From Allolucifera butyrica (lineage in GTDB: Bacteria; Bacillota; Negativicutes; Sporomusales; UPPP01): DNA of 44,059 bases. The notes below the pieces were generated by a model. The model did no database searches. It was not told the origin of the DNA and saw only the letters and a program-made list of their open reading frames with translations. The DNA lies in the NCBI RefSeq assembly GCF_900476375.1, contig NZ_UPPP01000085.1, forward strand, positions 1 to 44,059, read 5' to 3'. The translations under genes and the position numbers were made by a program. Below, one piece after another: positions 8,387 to 17,410 of the stretch (its first letter is position 1; each line of letters opens with the position of its first letter).

Positions 8387-9205
8387 ATGAAGCGATGGAG
8401 ACTCGCGGTATCTTCCGCCGATGAAGCGCCGAATACGGCACCAATCTTGCTGCGCGGCGATATTGTCAGCAATTTACGAGAGGCCGCTCGTTTAGGTTAT
8501 GATGCGATCGAAGTGCATACCAGAGAAGACGCAAATATAGATTATCAGGCAATTGAACAAACTATACAGGAATGTGGCGCAAAAGTTTGCATGGTCATAA
8601 CAGGCCGCTTAAATACGGAAGGACGCTGCAATTTAATGGATGATGCGCCTTATATTGTCAAAGCGGCGATGGACGGCATGAAGCAGTACATTAATATGGC
8701 GCAAAAACTTCATGCGGATATTGTGGTTGGCTGGGTTAAAGGCAACATTCCGCCGGGCGGCAAATGCGACAAATACATGGACCGGTTGGCTAAAAATTTA
8801 AGAGAACTTGCAGATTATGGAGCAGAGCGCAATGTAAAATTAAACCTTGAAGTGATCAATCGCTATGAAGTCAACGTATTTACAACCGCGGAAGAAACCA
8901 TGGGGTTTTTAGAACGCTATAAAATAGACAATTGTTATGTGCATTTGGATACTTTCCATATGGGAATTGATGAATGTGACCCGGTCGCAGCAATACAAAG
9001 GTGTAAAGGAAAGCTCGGTTATATACATTTGGCTGATAATTCACGACAGTATCCGGGCAGCGGCCAGTTTGAATTTCGAAAAATTTTCGAAAAATTAGAG
9101 GGAATCAATTATAAAGGATACTTATCTGTGGAATGTCTGCCAAAACCAAATGGACGAATTGCTGCAGAAAGAGCCGCCATTTTTTTAAATAGCCTATTAG
9201 AATAA
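8387..9205 (+). CDS. iolO: 5-Keto-L-gluconate epimerase (IolO-like), TIM barrel
   Basis: A 272-residue xylose-isomerase-like TIM barrel of the D-tagatose 3-epimerase group. The four metal ligands expected are Glu155 (LEVINRYE), Asp188 (HLDTFHMGIDE), His214 (YIHLADNSR) and Glu249 (LSVECLPKP). HLDTFHM, HLADNSR, PGxGxFxFR and SVECLP are shared with Thermotoga IolO (TM0416) as I remember it, which converts 5-keto-L-gluconate to D-tagaturonate. The start follows AAAGGAG. Together with iolM and iolN it completes the three diagnostic steps of the Thermotoga inositol pathway. Another ketose epimerase specificity cannot be excluded from sequence alone. Confidence 0.77.
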   Translation: MKRWRLAVSSADEAPNTAPILLRGDIVSNLREAARLGYDAIEVHTREDANIDYQAIEQTIQECGAKVCMVITGRLNTEGRCNLMDDAPYIVKAAMDGMKQYINMAQKLHADIVVGWVKGNIPPGGKCDKYMDRLAKNLRELADYGAERNVKLNLEVINRYEVNVFTTAEETMGFLERYKIDNCYVHLDTFHMGIDECDPVAAIQRCKGKLGYIHLADNSRQYPGSGQFEFRKIFEKLEGINYKGYLSVECLPKPNGRIAAERAAIFLNSLLE

Positions 9206-9382
9206 TAAATATCTTAAAATCTAAAAAAGCTCTTCAGATTGCTTTTCGATTACTCATGATCTTCGGATGACTATTGGAATACGCTGGCAGCATAATTATT
9301 GAACACAATAAAACAAAATAATCACTATGAGGCCTAATTGTGTTTCCACAAAATTTAGAATAAAGAAGGGATGATAAAGGTC

Positions 9383-10834
9383 ATGAATAGTCAAGATGTC
9401 ACTATGGATATTCAAAATGATGAAAGCGAAACACATTCCCGGCAAACGCCAAGAAAATATTTAAGAACGATCGCAATTATATCGACATTTGGAGGATTAC
9501 TCTTTGGGTATGATACAGGTGTTGTTAATGGCGCTTTACTCTTTATGTCGCGTCCGGATCAATTAAACCTTACTCCGTTTATGGAAGGCCTTGTAGCCAG
9601 TTCACTTCTTTTTGGCGCGGCTTTCGGAGCTGTAATGGGGGGGCGTCTATCTGATAAATACGGCCGAAGAAAAAATATTCTTTGGCTGTCTATCGTGTTT
9701 TTTCTTGCGGCACTCGGTTGTACGTTGGCTCCCAATTCGGAAACCATGATTGCATTTCGTTTCGTACTCGGCTTAGCTGTGGGAGGGGCATCTGTTACAG
9801 TGCCTACGTACTTGGCAGAAATGTCTCCGGTGGAAGAGCGCGGTCGCGTGGTTACACAAAATGAATTAATGATTGTGACAGGGCAATTTTTAGCCTTTCT
9901 AATGAATGCGATTCTGGGGAATGTATATGGATCAGTTGGCGGAATTTGGCGTTATATGTTGTCGATTGCCGTAGTGCCAGCCGTGGTTCTAGGGCTGGGT
10001 ATGCTGATGATGCCGGAGAGTCCCCGTTGGCTGGTCGCAAAAGGAAAAATCACGGAAGCGTTAAAGGTGTTAAAACGCGTACGTGACGAAGCGTGTGCAG
10101 TTGTTGAATTAAATGAAATTAAAGAACTTGCTGACGCAGAAGCGCATTTGGAAAAAGCAAGTATAAAGGAGATTGCTGTAACACCTTGGATTCGCCGACT
10201 GTTATTTATTGGCATCGGAGTTGGAATTGTTCAACAAATTACAGGTGTAAATGCTATTAATTATTATGGAACACAGATTTTAGAAAATGCTGGTTTTACT
10301 GTACAGGCAGCTTTGATTGCTAATACGGCAAACGGTGTTATTTCAGTAACGGCAACTTTAGTGGGTATGTGCTTATTAGGAAGACTCGGTCGGCGTAAAA
10401 TTTTTCTCATCGGGCTGACAATGACCACCATTACGCAATGTTTCATTGGGATTTTTTCAATGACATTATCTGATCAGCCTTATTTCCCCTACCTTATTCT
10501 TTCGATGACCGTTACTTTTATGGCATTTCAACAAGGCTGCAGTGCTCCTATTACCTGGCTTATGATGTCGGAGATATTTCCACTACGCCTACGTGGAGTT
10601 GGAATGGGTACGGTAGTATTTTTCTCATGGATAGCGAATTTTACTGTCGGATTATGTTTCCCCGTCTTATTGACTAGTATTGGTTTGTCACAGACCTTCT
10701 TTACGTTCGCTTTCGGCGGATTAATGGCCATTTTCTTTGTTGCAAAGTGGCTTCCAGAGACCAAGGGACGTACTCTTGAACAATTAGAACATTGCTTTCA
10801 AAATTATAAAACCATTGATTGTAGAAAGCTGTAA
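9383..10834 (+). CDS. iolT: Inositol:proton symporter, MFS sugar porter family
   Basis: A 483-residue, twelve-segment major facilitator of the sugar porter family. Signatures: STFGGLLFGYDTGVVNGAL in segment 1, GRRKN after segment 2, VPTYLAEMSP after segment 4, PESPRWL, QQITGVNAINYYG in segment 7, and PETKG at the C-terminus. The sequence follows Bacillus subtilis IolT closely along its length, for example PDQLNLTPFMEGLV and VTQNELMIV, so myo-inositol is the likely substrate. ATG 9371 abuts the ribosome binding site AAGAAGGG too closely, so ATG 9383 is the better start, although its 12-base spacing is long. It gives the island a second uptake system beside the ABC transporter at 24349. Confidence 0.88.
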   Translation: MNSQDVTMDIQNDESETHSRQTPRKYLRTIAIISTFGGLLFGYDTGVVNGALLFMSRPDQLNLTPFMEGLVASSLLFGAAFGAVMGGRLSDKYGRRKNILWLSIVFFLAALGCTLAPNSETMIAFRFVLGLAVGGASVTVPTYLAEMSPVEERGRVVTQNELMIVTGQFLAFLMNAILGNVYGSVGGIWRYMLSIAVVPAVVLGLGMLMMPESPRWLVAKGKITEALKVLKRVRDEACAVVELNEIKELADAEAHLEKASIKEIAVTPWIRRLLFIGIGVGIVQQITGVNAINYYGTQILENAGFTVQAALIANTANGVISVTATLVGMCLLGRLGRRKIFLIGLTMTTITQCFIGIFSMTLSDQPYFPYLILSMTVTFMAFQQGCSAPITWLMMSEIFPLRLRGVGMGTVVFFSWIANFTVGLCFPVLLTSIGLSQTFFTFAFGGLMAIFFVAKWLPETKGRTLEQLEHCFQNYKTIDCRKL

Positions 10835-10874
10835 TCACTTTTAGAAGCCATTTTTAACCTGTTTAATTAAGAAA

Positions 10875-10904
10875 GCTTTTTGTTCGGTATTGTATCCAAA
10901 AAGC
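10875..10904 (+). terminator. Weak hairpin after iolT
   Basis: GCTTTTTG at 10875-10882 pairs with CAAAAAGC at 10897-10904. It lies about 40 bases after the iolT stop and before iolI, and may cause partial termination. Confidence 0.35.
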
Positions 10905-10978
10905 AGGTATTCCTTTTAGTCATGAGTGTCCAGAAGTTTATGGGCAAATAAAGCTATAGTTAGGAGCTGCAAATAGCT

Positions 10979-11806
10979 ATGAAACTTGGTATAAATGAAG
11001 CTACCTGTAAAGAGAATTCTACGTTGGAGAAAGACTTGATGCTTTGCGAAAAGTACCATTATAGTTATATCGAAATTAGGCTGGATATGTTGAAAGACTA
11101 TTTGAAAAGACATTCAATAAAAGAATTGCAAAATTTCTTTAAAACAAGCAATGTCAAACCCTATGCATTGAATTCGATTGAAGATATCAATTTTTGTACG
11201 GAGAAACAATGGAAAGAGATAGTGGCGTTATTTACCTTCGCCTGTGAGATGGGACAAAAAATTAAAAACCCTTATATCGTAGTTGTTCCCACAATGGGCG
11301 ATGACATGATCAAAAAAACGGAAAAGGAAATCTTTAACGATAGTGTTAATGTATTGCAAAAGTTATCTGATATCGCTACGCCTTATGGAATGAAATTGGC
11401 GTTTGAACCAATTGGAAACCCGCGCTGGTGTGTGCGAAATCTGGAACAATGCATGGATATTATTAATGCAGTAGACCGGGGGAATGTCGGTGTAGCATTG
11501 GATGCGTTCAATCTCTTTCTCTACAATAAACTGCAGAATATTGACTCCCTTACTCTCATTCCAGCAGAAAAAATTTTTGTTTATCACATTGACGACAGCG
11601 AAGATTTACCACTGTCAGTGTTAGATCATTGCCACAGATTGTTTCCTGGTGATGGTGTTATCCCGCTGAAGGCAATTACCCAGAAACTTCATGAAAAAGG
11701 CTATGACGGTGTTGCTTCCGTAGAGATTTTCCGGCCGGAATATTGGGCAATGGACCCGGACGATGTTTTTAGTCTGGCAGCAGAGAAAACTAAGCAATTT
11801 TTATAA
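10979..11806 (+). CDS. iolI: 2-Keto-myo-inositol isomerase
   Basis: A 275-residue TIM barrel closely matching B. subtilis IolI over its whole length: MKLGINEAT at the start, LCEKYHYSYIEIR, LALNS-like segment, YVVPT, HIDDSEDLPL and ASVEIFRPEYW at the end. Metal ligands Glu143, Asp175, His203 and Glu249 sit where IolI has Glu142, Asp174, His200 and Glu246. IolI interconverts 2-keto-myo-inositol and 1-keto-D-chiro-inositol, letting the cell use D-chiro-inositol together with an inositol dehydrogenase. It is followed after 13 bases by an iolG homologue, which fits that pairing. The start follows AGGAG. Confidence 0.85.
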   Translation: MKLGINEATCKENSTLEKDLMLCEKYHYSYIEIRLDMLKDYLKRHSIKELQNFFKTSNVKPYALNSIEDINFCTEKQWKEIVALFTFACEMGQKIKNPYIVVVPTMGDDMIKKTEKEIFNDSVNVLQKLSDIATPYGMKLAFEPIGNPRWCVRNLEQCMDIINAVDRGNVGVALDAFNLFLYNKLQNIDSLTLIPAEKIFVYHIDDSEDLPLSVLDHCHRLFPGDGVIPLKAITQKLHEKGYDGVASVEIFRPEYWAMDPDDVFSLAAEKTKQFL

Positions 11807-11819
11807 GGAGGAGAAATAA

Positions 11820-12839
11820 ATGAGTAAGCAGTTGAAAATTGGCATAATCGGTATTGGCAGGATTGGTAAGCTGCATGGCAATAATTTATCATTTTCTGTA
11901 CCTAACGCCAAGATTGAAGCGGTAGCGGATCTCTCTCTAAATGACGAAATGCGTGCTTGGGCTCAAGGAGTGGGCATACTTAAGATTTACGATAATCCGG
12001 CACAGGTTTTTGCCGACCCGGCAATTGAAGCAGTCTTTATTTGCTCCTCTTCAGAAAGCCACGCCGACTTGATCATTCAAGCAGCGCGAGCCAAAAAACA
12101 CATTTTCTGCGAAAAACCAATTCATACCGATGCCGGTCGCATTCGAGAGGCGCTTGCAGTTGTGAAGGAAGCAGGGGTTAAACTACAGGTTGGTTTTGTA
12201 CGCCGGTTTGACCATAACCATAAAAAAGTAAGAGACGTAGTGGCTTCAGGCCGAATGGGCAAACCGCACATTGTAAAAGTAACTTCCCGCGACCCCGAAC
12301 AGCAGTCGATGGAGTATATTGGAACATCCGGCGGAATTTTTCTTGACATGACAGTCCATGATTTTGATATGGTCCGCTATCTGTCTGGTAGTGAGGTGAC
12401 CGAGGTCACGGCAATCGGTACTATTAAAATTGACGCAAGAATTCGAGAATTTTCCGATGTGGATACGGCGATTGTTTTGCTCAAATTCGAGAACGGTGCT
12501 ATCGGCGTAATCGACAACAGCCGTGCTGCCCGCTATGGATACGACCAGCGTGTTGAAGTGCATTGCGATAAAGGCTGCGTGCAAGATTATAATGATCTCA
12601 TTGATACGGCAATGATCAGTACGAAGGATGGCATTTACAGTGAACGGCCGAGATGGTTTTTCCTCGAACGCTATAATCAGGCATTTATCGCCGAGGCACA
12701 AGCATTTACAGATGCGATTTTAAATGATACGGAGCCTTCTGTTACAGGAATAGATGGACTGATGCCTGTATTGATTGCTAAGGCCGCGCAAAAATCATTG
12801 AACGAAGGGCGTATGGTTAAATTATCGGAATTAATCTAA
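11820..12839 (+). CDS. iolG: Inositol 2-dehydrogenase, Gfo/Idh/MocA family (copy 1)
   Basis: A 339-residue oxidoreductase. The NAD-binding motif GIGRIG is at 11-16; the family EKP motif has Lys99; Asp176 and His180 (FLDMTVHDFDM) are the catalytic pair known from IolG. It oxidises an inositol to its ketone, the entry step of both pathways in the island. A strong AAGGAGGAG site precedes the ATG. It shares long blocks with the second copy at 21992 (GRIGKLH, VKVTSRDP, DFDMVRYL, SEVTEV, YGYDQRVEV), so the two are close paralogues. Being paired with iolI, this copy may favour D-chiro- or scyllo-inositol; that is inference. It ends module A. Confidence 0.85.
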   Translation: MSKQLKIGIIGIGRIGKLHGNNLSFSVPNAKIEAVADLSLNDEMRAWAQGVGILKIYDNPAQVFADPAIEAVFICSSSESHADLIIQAARAKKHIFCEKPIHTDAGRIREALAVVKEAGVKLQVGFVRRFDHNHKKVRDVVASGRMGKPHIVKVTSRDPEQQSMEYIGTSGGIFLDMTVHDFDMVRYLSGSEVTEVTAIGTIKIDARIREFSDVDTAIVLLKFENGAIGVIDNSRAARYGYDQRVEVHCDKGCVQDYNDLIDTAMISTKDGIYSERPRWFFLERYNQAFIAEAQAFTDAILNDTEPSVTGIDGLMPVLIAKAAQKSLNEGRMVKLSELI

Positions 12840-12977
12840 AGAGGTTGTAACAGCAAGTGTTAAGTCTTACTATTGATTATTTAAAGATAACAGATAGGTG
12901 CTAACCCTTTAGAGCCGATCTGTAAATATAAATGGGAAATAAATATGCTCAATAAAGTATAAAAAGGAGAGGGTCAA

Positions 12978-14210
12978 GTGGAATTGCGGGAACGGGCCTT
13001 AAAACTGCATAAGGACAATCAGGGGAAAATTGCATTGCAATGCAAAGTTCCCGTGGCGAACAAAGACGACCTGACCCTGGCGTACACGCCGGGGGTAGCC
13101 GAGCCATGCCTGGAGATCAAAGCGGATTACGACAAAATTTATGACTATACCGCCAAAGGCAACCTGGTTGCCGTTGTAACCAACGGTACGGCCGTCCTGG
13201 GGCTTGGCGACATCGGCGCCGGGGCCGGCATGCCGGTTATGGAAGGCAAGGCCGTCTTATTCAAGACCTTCGCCGGGGTGGATGCCTTCCCGATTTGTTT
13301 GGATACCAAAGACGTGGACAAAATTGTCGAAGCGGTCAAACTCATGGAGCCTACCTTTGGGGGTATCAACCTCGAAGACATCAAAGCCCCGGAATGCTTT
13401 GCCGTGGAAGATAGACTCAAGGAAATCTGCCGGATTCCCATTTTTCACGACGACCAGCATGGGACCGCCGTGGTAACCCTGGCGGGACTCATTAATGCCT
13501 TGAAAATCGTCAATAAGCGCTTCGCCGATCTGAAAGTCGTCCTCAACGGCGCCGGCGCCGCCGGTACGGCCATTGCCAAACTTTTGCAATCCTTTGGTAC
13601 GACCGATATCATTCTTTGTGACCGTAAAGGTATTATTTCCCTCAAAAATCCGGATTTAACCCCTGACAAAAGGAAAATTGCCGAACGGTTCAACCCGCGG
13701 CAGCTCACCGGCAAGCTGTCCGACGCCCTCCAGGGAGCCGACGTATTTATCGGCGTATCGGCGCCGGGGGCCGTTACGGCGGAAATGGTAGCGACCATGA
13801 ACCGGGATGCCATTCTCTTTGCCATGGCGAATCCGGTACCGGAAATCTATCCGGAAGAAGCCAAACAAGGCAGCGCCAAAGTCATCGGCACGGGGCGATC
13901 GGACTTCCCCAACCAGGTGAACAACGTACTGGCTTTCCCGGGGATCTTCCGGGGCGCTTTGGACGTGAGGGCCGCTACGATCAACGAAGCCATGAAAATT
14001 GCGGCGGCGGAGGCGATCGCCGGCTGCATCCCGGCGGCGGAACTCAACCCGGATTATATCATTCCCTATGCCTTCGACCGGAATGTGGCGCCCCGGGTGG
14101 CAGCCGCGGTAGCCAAAGCGGCTCTCGCAACCGGCGTAGCCCAAAACCAGGATGTAACGCCGGAGTGGGTTGCTGAACATACCCAAAAACTGCTGACAGC
14201 AAACAAATAA
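12978..14210 (+). CDS. NAD(P)-dependent malic enzyme, short bacterial type
   Basis: A 410-residue malic enzyme that oxidatively decarboxylates malate to pyruvate and CO2. Visible catalytic parts: Tyr36 ([11 protein letters not shown]), Lys91 ([12 protein letters not shown]), metal ligands Glu133-Asp134 (NLEDIKAPE) and the HDDQHGTA segment near 157-163; the dinucleotide motif GAGAAG is at 191-196, and [13 protein letters not shown] near 305. The start is GTG, 8 bases after AAAGGAGAG. It opens the G+C-rich module B and is followed after 30 bases by the GAPDH homologue. Malate is not an intermediate of the classical iol pathway, which makes its place here informative: it would consume malate made by the three genes that follow plus the LarA homologue. 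L-malate is the usual substrate; a D-malate preference cannot be excluded. Confidence 0.9.
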   Translation: MELRERALKLHKDNQGKIALQCKVPVANKDDLTLAYTPGVAEPCLEIKADYDKIYDYTAKGNLVAVVTNGTAVLGLGDIGAGAGMPVMEGKAVLFKTFAGVDAFPICLDTKDVDKIVEAVKLMEPTFGGINLEDIKAPECFAVEDRLKEICRIPIFHDDQHGTAVVTLAGLINALKIVNKRFADLKVVLNGAGAAGTAIAKLLQSFGTTDIILCDRKGIISLKNPDLTPDKRKIAERFNPRQLTGKLSDALQGADVFIGVSAPGAVTAEMVATMNRDAILFAMANPVPEIYPEEAKQGSAKVIGTGRSDFPNQVNNVLAFPGIFRGALDVRAATINEAMKIAAAEAIAGCIPAAELNPDYIIPYAFDRNVAPRVAAAVAKAALATGVAQNQDVTPEWVAEHTQKLLTANK

Positions 14211-14240
14211 GATAACAAAACAATCGAGGAGGAAATTTAC

Positions 14241-15269
14241 ATGGTAAAAGTAGGAGTTGTGGGCTACGGTGTCATTGGCCAGCGATTGGCGGACGGAGTA
14301 GCCCGGCAAAAAGACATGGAACTGGTGGGCGTGGCTGATGTGGCGCCGACCCTGGCGATCCGGGCGTTAAAAGAAAAAGGCATGCCCTATGCCTTCTACC
14401 TGGGCATGGCGGAAAACAAGCCTCAATTCGACGCGCTGGCGATCCCTGTAGCGGGCACGCTGGAAGAACTGGTGCAGAAAGTGGATGTTGTGCTCGACGC
14501 CACCAGCGCCGGCATTGGCGCTAAAAATAAAGAACTTTATGCCAAATACAATAAAAAAGCCATTTTCCAGGGCGGTGAAAAGAACTCTGTGGCCGACGTT
14601 TTCTTCCACGGCTACGCCAACTATGAAAAAGGATTGGGCAAACAATTCCTCAAACTGACTTCCTGCAACACCACGGGACTCATCCGTTCCGTCGACTGCC
14701 TGGACCGGGCGTATGGCGTGGAAAAAGTGGCCATCACCATTATCCGGCGGGTTGCCGACCCGGGAGACTATCACCGGGGCCTCACGAACGCCCTGCAAAT
14801 CGATAAGGCGCCGAGCCACCAGGCTCTCGACCTCATGACCATTATGCCTCACATCGACGCCACAGGCATCCTCGTACATACACCGGTTACCCATGGCCAT
14901 ATCATCACGGTAGTGGCCACGACCAAACAAAAAATTAACAAGGCTCAGGCACTCGAGGCGTTCGGCCGGCATCCCCGCATCCGGGTCGTACGCATCGCCG
15001 ACGGGTTCCAGGGCAACGCGTCTCTGTTCCGTTACGCGAGAGACCTCGGCAATCCCCGGGGCGACATGTATGAAATTGCCCTGTGGGAGGAATCGATTGT
15101 CGAGTCGGGCCGGGATATCATGTATGCCATCAACATTCCACAGGAGGCCGTCACCATCCCCGAAACCATGGACGCCATCCGGGCGGCGATGCAAATGCAG
15201 ACCGAACGGCTGGCGGCGGTTGGCGAAACCAATAAACATCTGGGGTTGGGAAAATGGCTGCAAAACTAA
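14241..15269 (+). CDS. Archaeal-type (type II) glyceraldehyde-3-phosphate dehydrogenase homologue
   Basis: A 342-residue protein of the archaeal GAPDH family (EC 1.2.1.59 type), rare in bacteria and unlike the usual bacterial GapA. The nucleotide motif GYGVIG is at 8-13; the catalytic cysteine is Cys142 (TSCNTTGL); His218/His220 (VTHGHI) match the archaeal catalytic histidine region; FQGGEK, RRVADP and NPRGDMYEIALWEES are conserved. The normally conserved PSHHGPD motif reads PSHQALD at 191-197, and the residue after HRG is Leu where Pro is usual. GAGGAGG precedes the ATG, and the stop overlaps the PGK homologue by 16 bases, so the two are translated together. I infer that it oxidises (R)-malate semialdehyde with phosphate to a malyl phosphate, carboxylate standing in for the phosphate of glyceraldehyde 3-phosphate. 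A plain glycolytic role is the alternative. Confidence 0.88.
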   Translation: MVKVGVVGYGVIGQRLADGVARQKDMELVGVADVAPTLAIRALKEKGMPYAFYLGMAENKPQFDALAIPVAGTLEELVQKVDVVLDATSAGIGAKNKELYAKYNKKAIFQGGEKNSVADVFFHGYANYEKGLGKQFLKLTSCNTTGLIRSVDCLDRAYGVEKVAITIIRRVADPGDYHRGLTNALQIDKAPSHQALDLMTIMPHIDATGILVHTPVTHGHIITVVATTKQKINKAQALEAFGRHPRIRVVRIADGFQGNASLFRYARDLGNPRGDMYEIALWEESIVESGRDIMYAINIPQEAVTIPETMDAIRAAMQMQTERLAAVGETNKHLGLGKWLQN

Positions 15270-16516
15270 CCAAAATCCGGTCCATGGATGAATTTAACTA
15301 TGCCGGCAAGACCGTCCTCCTCCGGCTGGACATCAACTCGCCCCTTGACCCGGCTACCAAAAAAATCGTCAGCGAAAACCGGATCAAAAAAAGCATTCCC
15401 ACCCTGCAATATCTTTTGGACCGGGGAGCGAAAGTCGCCATTATCGCCCACCAGGGCGATACCCTCGACTATCACAATCTGATTCCGCTAGCCGAGCACG
15501 CCGGGAAACTTTCCCAGCTTTTGCAAAAGGACGTGGCCTATATCGACGATGTATGCGGCCCGGCCGCCCAGGCCGCCGTCAAAGCGTTAGCGCCGGGTGA
15601 GGCGGTGATTCTTGGTAACCTGCGTTACTTAAGCGAGGAAATCTCCACTTTCGAAGACGCCGTCAAACTCACGCCGCCGCAAATGTTGGGGACCTACCTG
15701 ATCCGGAGCCTGGCGCCCCTGGCGGGCTACTATGTCAATGACGCCTTTGCCGCCGCGCACCGCAATGCGCCGTCCATGGTCGCCTTTCAGGAAATCCTGC
15801 CCACGGCGGGCGGCATCCTGCTCATGAAGGAAATCAATGCCCTGACCAAAGTGATGGAAAGTCCCGACCGTCCCAACGTCTTTGTCCTGGGAGGACTAAA
15901 AATTTCCGACGCCTTCGGCATGATGCGGCAAGTCCTGGAAAATGGCTCCGCCGACAAAATCCTTACCTGTGGTGTTACCGGTCAGATTATGCTGATGGCC
16001 CAAGGCTACGATCTGGGGGCTAAAAATGCCCAATTCATCCAAGACCGGTCTCTGGACGGATTTATTCCGCCGGCGCGGGAGTATCTGGCCCAATACGGGG
16101 AAAAGATCGTTTACCCCGTAGACCTGGCTTATGAACAAGACGGGAAACGGGTCGAAATTGACATTGACCAACTGCCGGTGAACGAATCCTACTTCGATAT
16201 CGGCCGGAAAACCATCGCCATTCTCCAGCAGGAAATTGCCCGGGCGGGAACGATCTTTGTCAACGGTCCGGCCGGAGTGTACGAGAACGCCTTGTTCGCG
16301 GAAGGCACCCGGAGTATTTGGCAGGCCATTGCCGCCGCGCCGGGTTACTCCGTCATCGGCGGGGGCGATACGGTCAGTGCGGCGCAAAAATTCATTAATA
16401 CGTCCCAAATCAACTACGTGTGCACCGCCGGCGGGGCTATGGTGCGTTTCCTTTCCGGCGACAGCCTGCCCCTTATGGAAGCGATGAAACATGCTTATCA
16501 CCGCAAATACCAGTAG
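15254..16516 (+). CDS. Archaeal-type phosphoglycerate kinase homologue with altered substrate patch
   Basis: A 420-residue PGK-fold kinase most like archaeal PGK (RLDINSPLDP, AGYYVNDAFAAAHR). Retained: Asp26 and Asn28, Arg43, His66, Arg124, Arg170, Lys216 (LGGLKISDA), NGPAGVYE and the nucleotide loop GGGDTVSAA. Changed: the basic-patch motif HLGRP (archaeal HQGRPG) reads HQGDTLD, so the arginine two residues after the invariant histidine region is replaced by Asp69. Family members transfer the acyl phosphate of 1,3-bisphosphoglycerate to ADP. The gene starts inside the end of the GAPDH homologue (16-base overlap). I infer transfer from a malyl phosphate to ADP, giving D-malate and ATP. The residue change supports, but does not prove, a new substrate. 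Confidence 0.88.
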   Translation: MAAKLTKIRSMDEFNYAGKTVLLRLDINSPLDPATKKIVSENRIKKSIPTLQYLLDRGAKVAIIAHQGDTLDYHNLIPLAEHAGKLSQLLQKDVAYIDDVCGPAAQAAVKALAPGEAVILGNLRYLSEEISTFEDAVKLTPPQMLGTYLIRSLAPLAGYYVNDAFAAAHRNAPSMVAFQEILPTAGGILLMKEINALTKVMESPDRPNVFVLGGLKISDAFGMMRQVLENGSADKILTCGVTGQIMLMAQGYDLGAKNAQFIQDRSLDGFIPPAREYLAQYGEKIVYPVDLAYEQDGKRVEIDIDQLPVNESYFDIGRKTIAILQQEIARAGTIFVNGPAGVYENALFAEGTRSIWQAIAAAPGYSVIGGGDTVSAAQKFINTSQINYVCTAGGAMVRFLSGDSLPLMEAMKHAYHRKYQ

Positions 16517-16561
16517 TACAACCAGGCTGCCGAGAGCGCAGCCTGGGAGAGGAGGAACCCC

Positions 16562-17410
16562 ATGTTAACCCGAGAAAAAGAACTGGAATTATCCCTGTTG
16601 GCCCTCAATATCCGGCGGGAAACCATTAAAGCCATGGGCAACCTGGGCTTCGGCCATATCGGCGGGGCCATGTCCGTCGCCGATACCATCGCCGTCCTGT
16701 ATGGCGGGGCCATGAAGTACGACCCGCAAAACCCCCGCTGGGAAGAGCGGGACTGGCTGGTGTGCTCCAAAGGCCACGCCGGGCCGGCCATCTATGCGGC
16801 CCTGGCCCTCAAAGGCTTCTTCCCGCTGGCCGACCTGCTGACCTTGAATAAACCGGGCACTCATTTCCCCAGCCACTGCGACCGGAACCTGACCACCGGC
16901 ATTGACATGACCACCGGTTCCCTGGGTCAGGGATCTTCCCTGGCCGTCGGCGTGGCGCTGGGTCATAAACTGGACGGCAAAGCCAGCTACACCTACCTGA
17001 TTCTGGGCGACGGCGAACTGCAGGAAGGCCAGGTCTGGGAAGCCGTACTGCTGGCGGCCCAGCATAAACTGGACCATCTTATTACCTTTATCGACAATAA
17101 CAAGCAGCAGCTTGACGGATATACCAAAGACATAAACGATGTCGGCGATGTAAAAGCCAAATTTGCCGCCTTTAACTGGTACGCCCAGGAAGTGGACGGC
17201 GCCGACGTGGCGGCCATTCAGGCCGCCGTGGACCGGGCCAAACAAAACAGCGGCCGGCCGTCGGTGATCGTGCTGGACACCCGGAAAGGCCAGGGCTGTT
17301 CCTTTGCCGAAAACCAGGTATTCAACCATCACATGACCATCAGCCCGGAACAAATGCAAGCCGCTTTGGATAAGCTGGCGGCGGACGAAGAAAGGCTGGT
17401 GAAAGCATGA
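16562..17410 (+). CDS. Transketolase, N-terminal (thiamine-diphosphate) subunit
   Basis: A 282-residue N-terminal half of a split transketolase. Features: GHIGGAMSVADTIAVLY, SKGHAGPAIYAAL, GSLGQGSSLAVGVALG, and the thiamine diphosphate/magnesium motif starting GDGELQEGQVWEA and ending near DNNKQQLDG. GAGAGGAGG precedes the ATG. Its stop overlaps the start of the C-terminal subunit by four bases (ATGA), the arrangement expected for a 1:1 complex. Split transketolases are common in Firmicutes and archaea, and they serve sugar-acid and sulfosugar pathways as well as the pentose phosphate pathway. Here it lies between the PGK homologue and iolB, where the product of IolB (DKG) is a free ketose with D-threo stereochemistry, a plausible donor. 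Confidence 0.92.
   Translation: MLTREKELELSLLALNIRRETIKAMGNLGFGHIGGAMSVADTIAVLYGGAMKYDPQNPRWEERDWLVCSKGHAGPAIYAALALKGFFPLADLLTLNKPGTHFPSHCDRNLTTGIDMTTGSLGQGSSLAVGVALGHKLDGKASYTYLILGDGELQEGQVWEAVLLAAQHKLDHLITFIDNNKQQLDGYTKDINDVGDVKAKFAAFNWYAQEVDGADVAAIQAAVDRAKQNSGRPSVIVLDTRKGQGCSFAENQVFNHHMTISPEQMQAALDKLAADEERLVKA

Noticed and set aside
14241..16516. GAPDH and PGK homologues as ordinary glycolysis genes
   Set aside because: Not excluded, but less likely: they are archaeal-type, lack the usual tpi-gpm-eno neighbours, sit inside an inositol operon, and show changes in conserved substrate-region motifs.
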